A DNA stretch of 32,124 bases from Minisyncoccus sp041650175 (GTDB lineage: Bacteria > Patescibacteriota > Minisyncoccia > Minisyncoccales > Minisyncoccaceae), in assembly GCA_041650175.1 (NCBI GenBank), contig JBAZLS010000010.1, positions 1 to 32,124 on the forward strand. Direction: 5' to 3'. The notes beneath the pieces are model-generated. The model was not told where the DNA came from. It saw nothing but the letters and a program-made list of their open reading frames with translations, and did not search any database. The position numbers and the translations under genes were made by a program. Within the stretch, counting starts at the first letter, position 1; each line of letters opens with the position of its first letter. Shown in pieces: positions 7,395 to 15,920 of the stretch.

Positions 7395-10300
7395 ATGAAT
7401 CAAGAGGAATTATTGCAATCTATTTTTCTTTTTATTTTTATTTTTTTGATTACTATTTTTATTGGTAGCAGTATCAATAGATTCAGTTTGGCTGATGTGA
7501 ATAGTGTAACAACAACAAGCTCTGTCAGCACTATTAATATTACAAGCAGTGCAGGCGCAGATGTCTGGCTGAATCAGAGTTTTTTGGTAGCAATCACTGG
7601 ATCAAATATCAATAAAGCAATTATTTTAAAATTTAGCGATCCAGATGGCACCATAGCAGTAAGACAAATTGATTGTGCTAATGGCAGCCAAAATTCTTGT
7701 TCTAGCGCAACACTAACTCCTTTAGCTGGAAAAGCAGGTATTTGGACTGTAATAGCTTATATTGATAGCATTGAATTAATAAGAAAAGAATTTGTTGTTA
7801 AATCTGTATGCGGTATTGCTAATGGTGGGGTTTTTAGTGTTATTAAAACTGGCAGTGGTAATTGGTGTCAAAATACTGCTGAGGGAAATAATCTTAATTT
7901 ATGCAGTTCTCCAGCATCAATATCTAATGCTGATATATATCCTGCTACAACTAATATTAGTGATAGGTGTATTTGGAATTGCAGTTATGGAAATATCGTT
8001 GAAAGTTGTTATTTTAATTATAGTAACGGAAATAGTGCTACTACTAGCAGTGAGACGACTGGCTCTAGTACTAGTATTACCAATGTGTGTGTTTCGATAG
8101 ATCCTGTTTATACTTTGGAATCTTCTGCTAACCTTTGCGTTGGAGGAGTAGTTGCTGATTTTGTTCCGACTGATAGCGGTTGGACTTGGCATTGTGCTTT
8201 TGGAGGTGTTAGTTTGGATTGTAGCGCTAAGAAAAAAATAAATGGTGCTTGCAGTACAATTGTTGAAAGTGATGTTGCACCGCCAATAGCTAATTTATGC
8301 ACTGCTGGGACAGCTACTAATTTTGCGGGATCTGGACCATGGACTTGGATATGCAGTGGAATAAACGGCGGTACTGATAGCGGTACATGTGTTACCAAGA
8401 AAAAAAGTATTGCGAATGTTGTTCTTGATAGTTCAAAAATTACAATAAATCCTTCTTCTGCGATAATTGGAAGTCAGGTATCCGTTAGAGTAGAAGTGGA
8501 TACTTCTCTTGTAAATGCCGAATCATTAAATTTAGTTTCGAAGCCAATTTTGTCGAGTTTGAGTAATCAATTATCCGTAGTCTTGAAAAAATGTTCTTCT
8601 GGAGATGCTTTTTGCGGAACCTTTGCTGCTCCTGATATTGCAGGCGAATGGTCAGTATTATTGTATTCTTCAGATAATACAAATATACAAATTTCTTCAT
8701 TGAAAACTTTTGTTGTTGTTTCTAATGACCAGATGCCTATTATTGGAACTCCGATAATTACTCCGTCGATTATTAATCCTGGAGATCAAATAACTGTAAA
8801 ACTTCCCGTTCAAAATAGCGCTAGTGTAAAATCTATCAAAATTTCTTTTGGTCCGCAGGATAAATCTTTTAGCTTATCAAATACGATCACGAGTGTTTGT
8901 TCAGAGGATGTATCTTCTTGGTGTACTAAAATTATTATTCCAAGCAGATATTCTGGAGGCAATTGGAATTTAAGCGTAGTTTCTTATATCAATAATATTG
9001 GCAGCGAGAAAATAATTTCTTCAAGTTTAAAATCATCTTTTGTTATTAGAGCTTATTGTAATCATAAATATTCTGATTGGAGTAAATGTATTGACAAAAA
9101 ACAAACTCGAACGATTCTTGAAAGAGATACTAGTGATTGTTTTGATAAACCAGAGGAACTAACAAGGGCATGTGTTGCTTGTGAATATACTTATTCTAAT
9201 TGGAGTTCTTGCCAGAATGGAAAGCGGTATAGAACTATTCTTTCTGGTTTTTCTGAAGGGTGTAGCGAGGGAGAAAAGATTACTGAAGAAAATTGCACGA
9301 TTGTTAATTGTACTGCTTATGTTTATTCTGATTGGAGTTCTTGTCAAAATGGAAAAAGAACTAGAAAATTAGTATCTGCTTCTCCTAGCGGATGTTTAGG
9401 CAATTCAATACTTGAAGAGGCTTGCAGTACAGTAGAAACTTCTTGCTCAGAAGACAAGTGGGAGTGTGAACCTTGGGAGGCGTGTACTAAAGACAATAAT
9501 CAATCAAGAAAATGTTCAATTATTTTTGATTGTCCATCTGTAACGAATAGTACTCCTGAATTAACAAAATTCTGTAATTTTTCATCAGGCATTGTTGAGC
9601 AGGATAATAATAATACTTTAGTGATTTCTACTAATAGTGATTTGTCTGCTGAATGTATCCGTGAAAATATAACCGATGTTACGACTTGCCAAGCTTATAT
9701 CTCTCAGATCAATATTGTTAGCGAGTGTTTGGCAAATAATATTAATACTTATGACAAATGTAAAGAATATCTTTTTAATAAACATCCGCAACTTGTTAAA
9801 TGCCAAGGATTGAAAACTGATGAATGTGAAGCATATATAAGAGATGTTCTTTTGGTTGATTTAAAAAGTAATGTTTCTAGTGAAACCCAAGAAAAATTAG
9901 CCAGTTCTGTTGGCGGTGTCGCTACTATAAATGCAGAAAATAAAATCATTAAAGTAGTTAATCCATCTGGAGGCTCTTCTGATGTGAAAGTCGATAATAT
10001 TCCATTGGCTTCTAGTAATACTAATGTTTCTGTCAATCTAGTGCCTATTAAAAATAATGATAGTGTAGAATATTTGTCTCCAGTGGCTATCACTTTTGAT
10101 AGTAATAGCAATGGGATTTCTGATGATATGGAAAATCGTTTGGGGGTTGATTATAAGAAGAGTGATTTGACTGGAGTTGATAAAGCTATCGCTGACGGCA
10201 AGGCATTAGAGCAACCTAAATTCAAAAAAGAATCGCTTATAAGCGGGTCATTGACAATTGAACAAGTCAAGAATAGTGATAACCCTGGAACAATTAAATT

Positions 10301-10694
10301 CCAAGGAAAAGCAGCTCCTAATAAAGTTTTGACTTTGTTTATTTATAGTACTATGCCGATAGTCATTACTGTCAAATCTGATTCTAATGGCAATTGGGTT
10401 TACGAATTGGATAAATCGCTTATAAATGGAAAACATGAAGCTTATATTGTTGTTAATAACAGCGAGGGGAGTATCGTAGAAGCAAGTTTGCCTAAGCCAT
10501 TCTTTATTGATGAGGCAAGGGCTGTGGCATTAGAAGAATTTATAAGAATGGAGGATGCTGCTTCAGTTTCTATTCCTGAAAGTTCTGACGGATTTATCAG
10601 GACTTATGTGGCTGCTGGCGTAGGATTTATAGCTTTATTAATTATTTTGTTCTTATTTATCAGAAGTAAAGCGGCGAGACAGGAAAATAAATAA
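7395..10694 (+). CDS. Large Cys-rich surface protein with WTW and TSP1-like repeats, C-terminal membrane anchor
   Basis: A 1099-residue exported protein. Residues 8-33 are a signal peptide or anchor. After an Ig-like region there are three Cys-rich units (about 138-205, 247-290, 291-338); the last two share the pattern G-W-T-W-x-C ... C-x-x-K-K-K. Beta-rich segments follow (about 340-550). Four units resembling thrombospondin type 1 repeats come next (about 555-725), built on YS(D/N)WSxC ... R ... C ... C. A calcium-binding-like loop DSNSNGISDDMENRLG lies at 902-917, an Ig-like domain at about 945-1035, and a C-terminal helix at about 1069-1090 with a basic tail. The protein is probably anchored with nearly all its mass outside, for adhesion or sensing. 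The kinase gene starts one base after its stop, so the two are surely co-translated. No enzyme motif was recognised. Confidence 0.82.
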   Translation: MNQEELLQSIFLFIFIFLITIFIGSSINRFSLADVNSVTTTSSVSTINITSSAGADVWLNQSFLVAITGSNINKAIILKFSDPDGTIAVRQIDCANGSQNSCSSATLTPLAGKAGIWTVIAYIDSIELIRKEFVVKSVCGIANGGVFSVIKTGSGNWCQNTAEGNNLNLCSSPASISNADIYPATTNISDRCIWNCSYGNIVESCYFNYSNGNSATTSSETTGSSTSITNVCVSIDPVYTLESSANLCVGGVVADFVPTDSGWTWHCAFGGVSLDCSAKKKINGACSTIVESDVAPPIANLCTAGTATNFAGSGPWTWICSGINGGTDSGTCVTKKKSIANVVLDSSKITINPSSAIIGSQVSVRVEVDTSLVNAESLNLVSKPILSSLSNQLSVVLKKCSSGDAFCGTFAAPDIAGEWSVLLYSSDNTNIQISSLKTFVVVSNDQMPIIGTPIITPSIINPGDQITVKLPVQNSASVKSIKISFGPQDKSFSLSNTITSVCSEDVSSWCTKIIIPSRYSGGNWNLSVVSYINNIGSEKIISSSLKSSFVIRAYCNHKYSDWSKCIDKKQTRTILERDTSDCFDKPEELTRACVACEYTYSNWSSCQNGKRYRTILSGFSEGCSEGEKITEENCTIVNCTAYVYSDWSSCQNGKRTRKLVSASPSGCLGNSILEEACSTVETSCSEDKWECEPWEACTKDNNQSRKCSIIFDCPSVTNSTPELTKFCNFSSGIVEQDNNNTLVISTNSDLSAECIRENITDVTTCQAYISQINIVSECLANNINTYDKCKEYLFNKHPQLVKCQGLKTDECEAYIRDVLLVDLKSNVSSETQEKLASSVGGVATINAENKIIKVVNPSGGSSDVKVDNIPLASSNTNVSVNLVPIKNNDSVEYLSPVAITFDSNSNGISDDMENRLGVDYKKSDLTGVDKAIADGKALEQPKFKKESLISGSLTIEQVKNSDNPGTIKFQGKAAPNKVLTLFIYSTMPIVITVKSDSNGNWVYELDKSLINGKHEAYIVVNNSEGSIVEASLPKPFFIDEARAVALEEFIRMEDAASVSIPESSDGFIRTYVAAGVGFIALLIILFLFIRSKAARQENK

Positions 10695-10695
10695 T

Positions 10696-12078
10696 ATGAA
10701 ATTTAATTTTTTCCAAAGCGGTAAATTCTTACAGGATAATAAGCAGGCTATTTATTCTATTGCTTTAATGATTGTTATTCCAGGTGTTATTATTTTAAAC
10801 ACCTGGCTTTTTTCGCAATCATTCAAAAGTACAGTTGACCAAAGTCTTAGAGATAAAGCAGTTGGAATAAGCCAATCAATAAATATTTCATTAGCAGATA
10901 AACTTGAATCTCAGCAAGAATTGCAAAATTATGTCAGTGGCTGGCAGGCCTATACTAAAAATGCTAAATTATTGGATGAAAAATATGAAAATGATATCGA
11001 ATCATTAGATATTTTTTATAAAGATGGAGATGATTTTAAATTAGCAGCTAGTTTTGATAAAGATAAAGTAGGACAATCATATTCTTCAATGGCTTATGTG
11101 ATTGCTTGGAATAGTAATTGGCCAAGCGCACAAAAGATAGTCGATAAAAATAATAATAATTATTATTGGCTAGTCGTTTCTCCATTAAAAGATTCTTTAG
11201 GCGATAAGAAAGCACTATTGGTAATGGTTCTTTCTGCAAATGCAATTGATACAGTCTTATCTGTTGCACTTACTCAGTCTTATTTGATTCTGATATTTTC
11301 TGTTATTGTTATAATTTTATTATTACTTGCAAACTCAAGTCTTTTTGAGTCTGCGATACTTTACAATAAGATTAAAGAGATAGATAAAATGAAAGATGAT
11401 TTTATTTCTATGGCATCTCATGAGCTTCGTACGCCAGTTACTGTTATTAGGGGTTACATTGTTATGTTAATGGATGATGCTAAAAAACTTTCGATTGGAA
11501 ACGAGGCTTTACAGTATTTATCAATTATAAAGACTTCAACAGAAAGATTAAATTCATTGATTGAAGATCTTTTGAATGTCAGCCGTATTGAGCAGGGGAG
11601 AATGAAAATCGATAATACGCAGATTGATGTTTGGCCAATTATCCAAAATGTTGTTAATCAATTTTCTGTCCAAGCAAATGAAAAAAAACTTATTTTATCT
11701 TGTCAAATAGATGGCGGTTCCCAGTCAGTCATTAATGTCGATAAGGATCGTTTTGAACAAGTATTGATTAATATTATTGGAAATGCTATCAAATATACTT
11801 TAAATGGAGCTGTTGAAGTAAAAGCTAAAAGCCAAGGTAATTCTTTTTTTATAATGATAAAAGATAGTGGAATTGGAATGTCTGCTAAAGAAAGAGAACA
11901 TTTATTTGAAAAGTTTTATCGTGTCAAAAATAAAAAAACTGATGATATCGTTGGAACTGGATTAGGATTATGGATTACTCGCCAAATAGTTGAACTTATG
12001 AATGGAACGATATCTGTTGACTCTATGGAAGGTGTCGGAAGTCTGTTTACATTAGAATTTCCTTTAGTAAAAAAATAA
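10696..12078 (+). CDS. Membrane sensor histidine kinase
   Basis: A 460-residue kinase. Membrane helices at about 18-39 and 187-211 enclose an extracytoplasmic sensor domain of about 145 residues, which may be Cache-like. The HisKA domain has the phospho-acceptor H242 in MASHELRTPVTVI. The ATPase domain shows the N-box (INIIGNAIKYT), G1 (DSGIGM), an F-box region (LFEKFYR) and G2 (GTGLGLWI). All catalytic parts are intact. It starts one base after the surface-protein stop codon and is therefore expressed with it. The convergent OmpR-type regulator, 48 bases past its stop, is the obvious partner. The signal is unknown; sensing the state or cargo of the co-encoded surface protein is a reasonable guess. 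Confidence 0.93.
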   Translation: MKFNFFQSGKFLQDNKQAIYSIALMIVIPGVIILNTWLFSQSFKSTVDQSLRDKAVGISQSINISLADKLESQQELQNYVSGWQAYTKNAKLLDEKYENDIESLDIFYKDGDDFKLAASFDKDKVGQSYSSMAYVIAWNSNWPSAQKIVDKNNNNYYWLVVSPLKDSLGDKKALLVMVLSANAIDTVLSVALTQSYLILIFSVIVIILLLLANSSLFESAILYNKIKEIDKMKDDFISMASHELRTPVTVIRGYIVMLMDDAKKLSIGNEALQYLSIIKTSTERLNSLIEDLLNVSRIEQGRMKIDNTQIDVWPIIQNVVNQFSVQANEKKLILSCQIDGGSQSVINVDKDRFEQVLINIIGNAIKYTLNGAVEVKAKSQGNSFFIMIKDSGIGMSAKEREHLFEKFYRVKNKKTDDIVGTGLGLWITRQIVELMNGTISVDSMEGVGSLFTLEFPLVKK

Positions 12079-12126
12079 AATTTGTAAAAAAAAACGAGTT
12101 ATCGGTTCTTAAACAAAGTAATTTTT

Positions 12127-12777
12127 TCAATCTATTCTATATCCACGATTGGAAATAGTTTTTATTAATTTCATATTTATTTTTTTTCTGATATTAGAAA
12201 TGTGAGTTTCGATTGTGTTTGAGAATATATCTATATTTGAATCCCATATTCGCTCCAGTATTTCTTTTCTGGAAATGATCCTTCCTTTATTGCTTGCTAG
12301 CAATTCTAATATATCAAACTCTTTATGAGTGAAGAGTATTTCTTTCTTATTGATAATTACTTTTTTTTCGTTCCGATCTATAATTATATTCTTGATTTGC
12401 AATAAGTTTTCTATTATTTTGTTCTGTCTGCGTGATAACACTTTTATCTTAGCTACTAATTCTTTGAGCGAGAATGGTTTTACGAGATAGTCATCTGCTC
12501 CAAATTCCAGTAATTTTATCTTATTTTCAATATCTAATTCGCTAGCTAATATTAATATCGGTGTTAGTTTTTTAAACCGGATTTCTTTACATATTTTTTC
12601 CCTATTTTTTTCTGGAATATTGAGATCAATGATTACTATGTTGTAATTATTATTTACTGCCATATTTATTCCTTCGTTTTCGCTTTCTGATTCTTCAATT
12701 AAAAACCCTTCTTCTTTCAGATTCGATATCAAGAAGCTGATCAAATTTTTATTATCTTCGATGATCAGGATTTTCAT
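12127..12777 (-). CDS. OmpR/PhoB-type response regulator
   Basis: A 216-residue regulator. The receiver domain (1-115) has the acidic pocket E7/D8, phospho-acceptor D51 (IVIIDLNIPEK) and K100 in DDYLVKPF. The winged-helix DNA-binding domain (about 125-216) has FTHKEFDILELLASNKGRII and ETHISNIRKKI ... RGYRID, typical of the family. One oddity is the switch position after strand 4: it reads LILASE, so the usual Thr/Ser is Ala78 and the following Ala is Ser79. The gene faces the kinase gene tail to tail, with no clear terminator between them. An inverted repeat upstream (12808-12826) could be its operator. Confidence 0.93.
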   Translation of the reverse strand: MKILIIEDNKNLISFLISNLKEEGFLIEESESENEGINMAVNNNYNIVIIDLNIPEKNREKICKEIRFKKLTPILILASELDIENKIKLLEFGADDYLVKPFSLKELVAKIKVLSRRQNKIIENLLQIKNIIIDRNEKKVIINKKEILFTHKEFDILELLASNKGRIISRKEILERIWDSNIDIFSNTIETHISNIRKKINMKLIKTISNRGYRID

Positions 12778-12792
12778 AGTTAGCTGTTTTTA

Positions 12793-12826
12793 ATTATATA
12801 ATAAAAAATTTCTTTATTAAAGAAAT
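12793..12826 (-). promoter_or_regulatory. Promoter and inverted repeat upstream of the response regulator
   Basis: On the minus strand TATAAT lies at 12798-12793, 15 bases before the ATG. A perfect inverted repeat, ATTTCTTT and AAAGAAAT around a 3-base centre (12808-12826), covers the -35 region, where no good -35 box is visible. It could be an operator, perhaps autoregulatory. OmpR-type proteins more often bind direct repeats, so this is uncertain. Confidence 0.4.
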
Positions 12827-12883
12827 AAGTTTTATTCTCATTAAATTGCAGAAATATTAGTTATATTGTATTTTTTTAATTTA

Positions 12884-12892
12884 TGTTAGAAT
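12884..12892 (+). promoter_or_regulatory. Possible extended -10 promoter for the LiaF-like gene
   Basis: TGT-TAGAAT with TTGTAT upstream at 12866-12871, but the spacing is only 15 bases. It would give an AT-rich leader of about 144 nt. The rest of the 265-base gap between the divergent genes holds nothing else I can support. Confidence 0.35.
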
Positions 12893-13042
12893 ATATTTAT
12901 AGTATATGAAAGTTTTTGAAAATAATTTAATAAGATAGATATCACTCCTTTGCGTTTATTTTATCGGAGTAAAATTCGTTAGATAATAAAAAAAGAATTA
13001 ATTAATTAGTAAAATAATAAAATTAAAATTAAAAATAATATT

Positions 13043-13249
13043 ATGTTTTTTGGATTAGCAATTATCACAATCGGAGTAGTATTTCTTTTGCATAGTTTGG
13101 GAATTTTTTCTGGCGATGCATGGAATATTATCTGGCCTTGCTTGCTTATAGCTGTTGGTCTTAGTATGCTTTTCAAAGATATAAACAATGAAAAAAGATG
13201 CAGAAGTTTTGGAGATAAAGTTGAAAGGATATTCAGAGATAGAGAATAG
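13043..13249 (+). CDS. Small LiaF/LiaI-like (DUF5668) membrane protein
   Basis: A 68-residue protein with two hydrophobic segments: about 2-20 (FFGLAIITIGVVFLLHSLG) and 27-44 (NIIWPCLLIAVGLSMLF). A charged tail (DINNEKRCRS...ERIFRDRE) follows. The pattern of a short loop with GD and a helix starting WNIIWP is that of the DUF5668 / LiaF transmembrane region found in envelope-stress modules. The C-terminal LiaF toast-rack domain is absent. It lies divergent from the response regulator, which suggests a link to envelope-stress signalling. A bidirectional terminator follows 12 bases after the stop. Confidence 0.65.
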   Translation: MFFGLAIITIGVVFLLHSLGIFSGDAWNIIWPCLLIAVGLSMLFKDINNEKRCRSFGDKVERIFRDRE

Positions 13250-13261
13250 ACTCTAAGTTAA

Positions 13262-13290
13262 AAAAACCGGATAATTATTATCCGGTTTTT
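13262..13290. terminator. Bidirectional terminator between convergent genes
   Basis: Arms AAAAACCGGATAAT (13262-13275) and ATTATCCGGTTTTT (13277-13290) are perfect complements around one base. A-rich and T-rich ends make it work on both strands. It serves the LiaF-like gene and the pyruvate kinase gene, whose stop codon is two bases away. Confidence 0.92.
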
Positions 13291-13291
13291 A

Positions 13292-14320
13292 TTATTTATT
13301 ATTGAGATAGTTCGTTCCATTATAATATTCATCAGCTCTTTTTGCTATCTTCCGCATAGTGGCAACGGCTTCAATGGGATACATACCTGAGGCAGTTTCA
13401 TCGGAAAGCATTACAGCGTCAGCTCCACTGAATATGGCATTAGCAATATCAGCGATTTCTGCTCTTGTCGGCCTAGGTTTATCAATCATAGAAGCGAGCA
13501 TTTCAGTAGCAACTATTGCTGGTTTTTTATACCAATGAGCTCTTCTTATCAATTCTTTTTGTATTATAGGAAGTTCTTCAATGGGGACTTCTATGCCTAA
13601 ATCTCCGCGAGCAACCATTAATCCGTCTGAATATTTAGCGATATTATCTATATCAATAAGTGCTGTACCTCTTTCTATTTTTGCAATAATTTTGATATTT
13701 TTATTTTTTATTATTTTTTTTAATTGTCTAATATCTTTACCAGTTTGAACAAATGATAAACAAATATAATCTGCTCCGTTTTCTGCCCCGAATATTGCAT
13801 CTGCTTTGTCTTTTGCAGTAATAACGTTGCTTGAAAGATTGGTGACTGGAATATTTATTCCTTTTCGAGATAGCAAGTGTCCTCCTCTAATTGCTCTAGC
13901 AATTATTTTTTTATTTTTTATTTCTGATACTTCAAGTTCAATCATACCATTAGCTAAATAAAATGGTTCGCCTATTTTCATATCCTTGTATAGGCTTGCA
14001 TTATCTATTGGTATTTCATTTTTTTTGATATCTGCAGAGCCATAAATAAAAGAATATATTTCTCCTTCTTTTATTATAATTCCATTGCGTGATAAAATTC
14101 CGATACGAATACGTGGTCCTTGGAGATCCATCATCATTTTGACATCTATACCGCTTTCTTCTTTAATTTTTGCCAAATATGATTTTACCCTGTTCCATTG
14201 TTCATAAGTGCCATGAGAAAAATTTATCCTTGCGATTCTCATTCCTGTTTCAACCATGTCTTTTAATATTTTATAATTATCTGACGCTGGCCCGATAGTG
14301 GCTATAATTCTTGGATCCAT
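13292..14320 (-). CDS. pyk: Pyruvate kinase, catalytic core without the C-terminal domain
   Basis: A 342-residue enzyme that transfers phosphate from phosphoenolpyruvate to ADP in the last step of glycolysis. Substrate residues are visible: R31, N33, S35 and H36 in RINFSHG; MDLQGPRIRIG; the catalytic Lys in IIAKIERG; MVARGDLGIEVP; and ATEMLASMIDKPRPTRAE. Usual enzymes are about 470-590 residues, with a C-terminal domain that carries the allosteric site and part of the tetramer interface. Here the frame stops just after the barrel (IAKRADEYYN), and a terminator follows at once, so the short form is real. The motif normally read as SGETAKG is SDETASG, with Asp for Gly. The enzyme is probably active but not regulated through the usual site. 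Confidence 0.93.
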   Translation of the reverse strand: MDPRIIATIGPASDNYKILKDMVETGMRIARINFSHGTYEQWNRVKSYLAKIKEESGIDVKMMMDLQGPRIRIGILSRNGIIIKEGEIYSFIYGSADIKKNEIPIDNASLYKDMKIGEPFYLANGMIELEVSEIKNKKIIARAIRGGHLLSRKGINIPVTNLSSNVITAKDKADAIFGAENGADYICLSFVQTGKDIRQLKKIIKNKNIKIIAKIERGTALIDIDNIAKYSDGLMVARGDLGIEVPIEELPIIQKELIRRAHWYKKPAIVATEMLASMIDKPRPTRAEIADIANAIFSGADAVMLSDETASGMYPIEAVATMRKIAKRADEYYNGTNYLNNK

Positions 14321-14350
14321 AAAGTTTTTTAAAATTATTATTACTAAATA

Positions 14351-14359
14351 ATTATACCA
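14351..14359 (-). promoter_or_regulatory. Extended -10 promoter for pyk
   Basis: On the minus strand the sequence reads TGG-TATAAT, 30 bases before the pyk ATG. It is the same extended -10 sequence as at 6272-6280. No convincing -35 box is present. Confidence 0.6.
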
Positions 14360-14401
14360 TTTTTATCGTTTTTATGGGAGGATTGATAACATTTTCTTTT
14401 T

Positions 14402-14430
14402 TTGCGTTATACTTTTTTCTATAGTAGAAT
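14402..14430 (+). promoter_or_regulatory. Sigma-70-type promoter for the PIF1-like helicase gene
   Basis: TTGCGT (14402-14407), 17 bases, TAGAAT (14425-14430). Predicted start is near 14437, about 6 nt before the ATG at 14443, so the message would be almost leaderless. Confidence 0.55.
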
Positions 14431-14442
14431 GATATAAAATAT

Positions 14443-15825
14443 ATGATTTTTCAAAACAAGAAGAAAACATTGAATAGTGCGGAGGTGATGGCAAGAGGCG
14501 GTATCGGTAAAAGACGAGAAAATAGAGGATATTTATCTTTGGATAAGCCTAATATTAAACTATCAGAAGAGGGCAAAAAATTGTTAGAAATACTCCAAAC
14601 TCGCGAAAATATTTTTTTAACGGGAAAAGCAGGAACTGGAAAGACTACTTTTTTAAAATATTTCAGAGCGACTGCAAAAAAGAATGTTGTTGTTCTAGCT
14701 CCAACTGGAGTTGCTGCAGTCAATATACAAGGACAAACAATACATTCATTTTTTAAATTCCGTCCTGGGGTCACGGAGAAAGACGTTAAAAAAGTTTATA
14801 AAAATAGAGAGATTTATGAGAATATTGATGTTTTAATCATTGATGAGATCTCTATGGTAAGAGCAGATCTTTTTGATTGTGTCGAAAAATTTTTAAGGAT
14901 AAATGGTCCAGAGCCTGGAAGTCCGTTTGGCGGAATCCAGATCGTAGTTGTTGGAGATTTATATCAATTGCCTCCGATTGTACAGGGAGGGGAAGATATG
15001 ATTTTTAAAATAGTCTATAGAAGCCCATATTTTTTTGATGCAAATTGTTTTAAGCTAGGAAAATTTTCGATGGTTGAATTGCAGCAGGTTTATAGACAAT
15101 CTGACGAGGAATTCATAGAATTGCTTGATTCAATAAGAACGTATAGGCTTGATGATAATCATTTATTAAAAATAAACCAAAGAGTTTTGAGCCCTGATAG
15201 TAGTTATGATGATTTGGGAGTTATTTTGGTTACTAATAATTATACGGCCGAAAAAATCAATTATGAAAAATTGATTAGTCTTTCTGGTAGTGAAAAAAAA
15301 TATAGGGGTCTTGTTGATGGAGAATTCAAATCGAATGATCTTCCTACTCTTCAAGACTTGTCTTTGAAAGAGGGCGCGCAGGTAATGCTATTAAATAATG
15401 ACCCGAAGAAAAGATGGATAAATGGGGATATTGTCAAAGTAATCAAGATGGAGGATGATTATGTGAGAGTAATGTTTGATGACGGATCTTTTGATGATAT
15501 TAATAAATATAAATGGGAAAAGGTGGAATTTGCCCTTGAAAATGATGGAAAAATAAAATCGGAAATAATTGGAAGCTTTTTCCAGTTCCCGATGAAGTTA
15601 GCATGGGCAATTACAATCCATAAGGGACAAGGAAAAACGTACGAAAAAGCAGTTATTGATTTTGGTAATGGAACTTTTGCTCCTGGGCAAGCATATGTTG
15701 CCTTGAGCAGATGTCGATCTTTTGAGGGATTGCATTTAAAAAGACCATTAGAATATAATCATATATTAATAGACGAAAGAGTCGAAATTTTTATGCAAGA
15801 ATTCCCAAGATTAGAATTGTCTTGA
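14443..15825 (+). CDS. PIF1-like superfamily 1 DNA helicase
   Basis: A 460-residue helicase. Motif I is LTGKAGTGKTT (59-69), Ia is APTGVAAVNIQG with TIHSFF, motif II is LIIDEISM (131-138), motif III is VVVGDLYQLPP, and the arginine-bearing QQVYRQ follows. The C-terminal WAITIHKGQGKTYEKAVID and YVALSRCRSFEGLHL correspond to motifs V and VI. This order is that of the PIF1/RecD2 group, which unwinds DNA 5' to 3' and often acts on G-quadruplexes or stalled forks. The length fits the compact bacterial forms. The ATG at 14443 is used because the promoter is just upstream. A second ATG at 14488 is possible, but its GGAGG sits only two bases away. The stop codon overlaps the -35 box of the next gene. 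Confidence 0.9.
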   Translation: MIFQNKKKTLNSAEVMARGGIGKRRENRGYLSLDKPNIKLSEEGKKLLEILQTRENIFLTGKAGTGKTTFLKYFRATAKKNVVVLAPTGVAAVNIQGQTIHSFFKFRPGVTEKDVKKVYKNREIYENIDVLIIDEISMVRADLFDCVEKFLRINGPEPGSPFGGIQIVVVGDLYQLPPIVQGGEDMIFKIVYRSPYFFDANCFKLGKFSMVELQQVYRQSDEEFIELLDSIRTYRLDDNHLLKINQRVLSPDSSYDDLGVILVTNNYTAEKINYEKLISLSGSEKKYRGLVDGEFKSNDLPTLQDLSLKEGAQVMLLNNDPKKRWINGDIVKVIKMEDDYVRVMFDDGSFDDINKYKWEKVEFALENDGKIKSEIIGSFFQFPMKLAWAITIHKGQGKTYEKAVIDFGNGTFAPGQAYVALSRCRSFEGLHLKRPLEYNHILIDERVEIFMQEFPRLELS

Positions 15826-15849
15826 CAAATTATTTAAATATGATATAGT
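15822..15849 (+). promoter_or_regulatory. Strong promoter for the DEAD-box helicase gene
   Basis: TTGACA (15822-15827), 16 bases, TATAGT (15844-15849), with TGA before the -10 box. The -35 box overlaps the stop codon of the PIF1-like gene. Predicted start is near 15856, giving a leader of about 75 nt that contains the hairpin at 15872-15920. Confidence 0.8.
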
Positions 15850-15871
15850 TATGGATAATATCGAGATCTTA

Positions 15872-15920
15872 AAAAAAGCGAAGTCTCTGTATTTATATAA
15901 TTTAGAGTCTCCGCTTTTTT
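15872..15920 (+). terminator. Terminator-like hairpin in the leader of the DEAD-box helicase gene
   Basis: Arms AAAAAAGCGAAGTCTCT (15872-15888) and AGAGTCTCCGCTTTTTT (15904-15920) pair at 15 of 17 positions around a 15-base AT-rich loop. The stem ends in a T run, and the ATG comes ten bases later. A terminator-shaped structure between a strong promoter and a start codon suggests an attenuator or a temperature-sensitive leader. It may also stop read-through from the PIF1-like gene. Confidence 0.65.

Noticed and set aside
8276..8281. TGCACC inside the surface-protein gene
   Set aside because: No matching -10 core at the right distance, and the position is inside a coding sequence.
12944..12970. 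ACTCC...GGAGT hairpin and a 16S-tail-like ATCACTCCTTT in the leader of the LiaF-like gene
   Set aside because: The stem is only five pairs with a 17-base loop, and the similarity to the 16S tail is imperfect; probably chance.
13262..14320. Pyruvate kinase as a frameshifted pseudogene
   Set aside because: A strong terminator begins two bases beyond the stop codon, leaving no room for a lost C-terminal domain.
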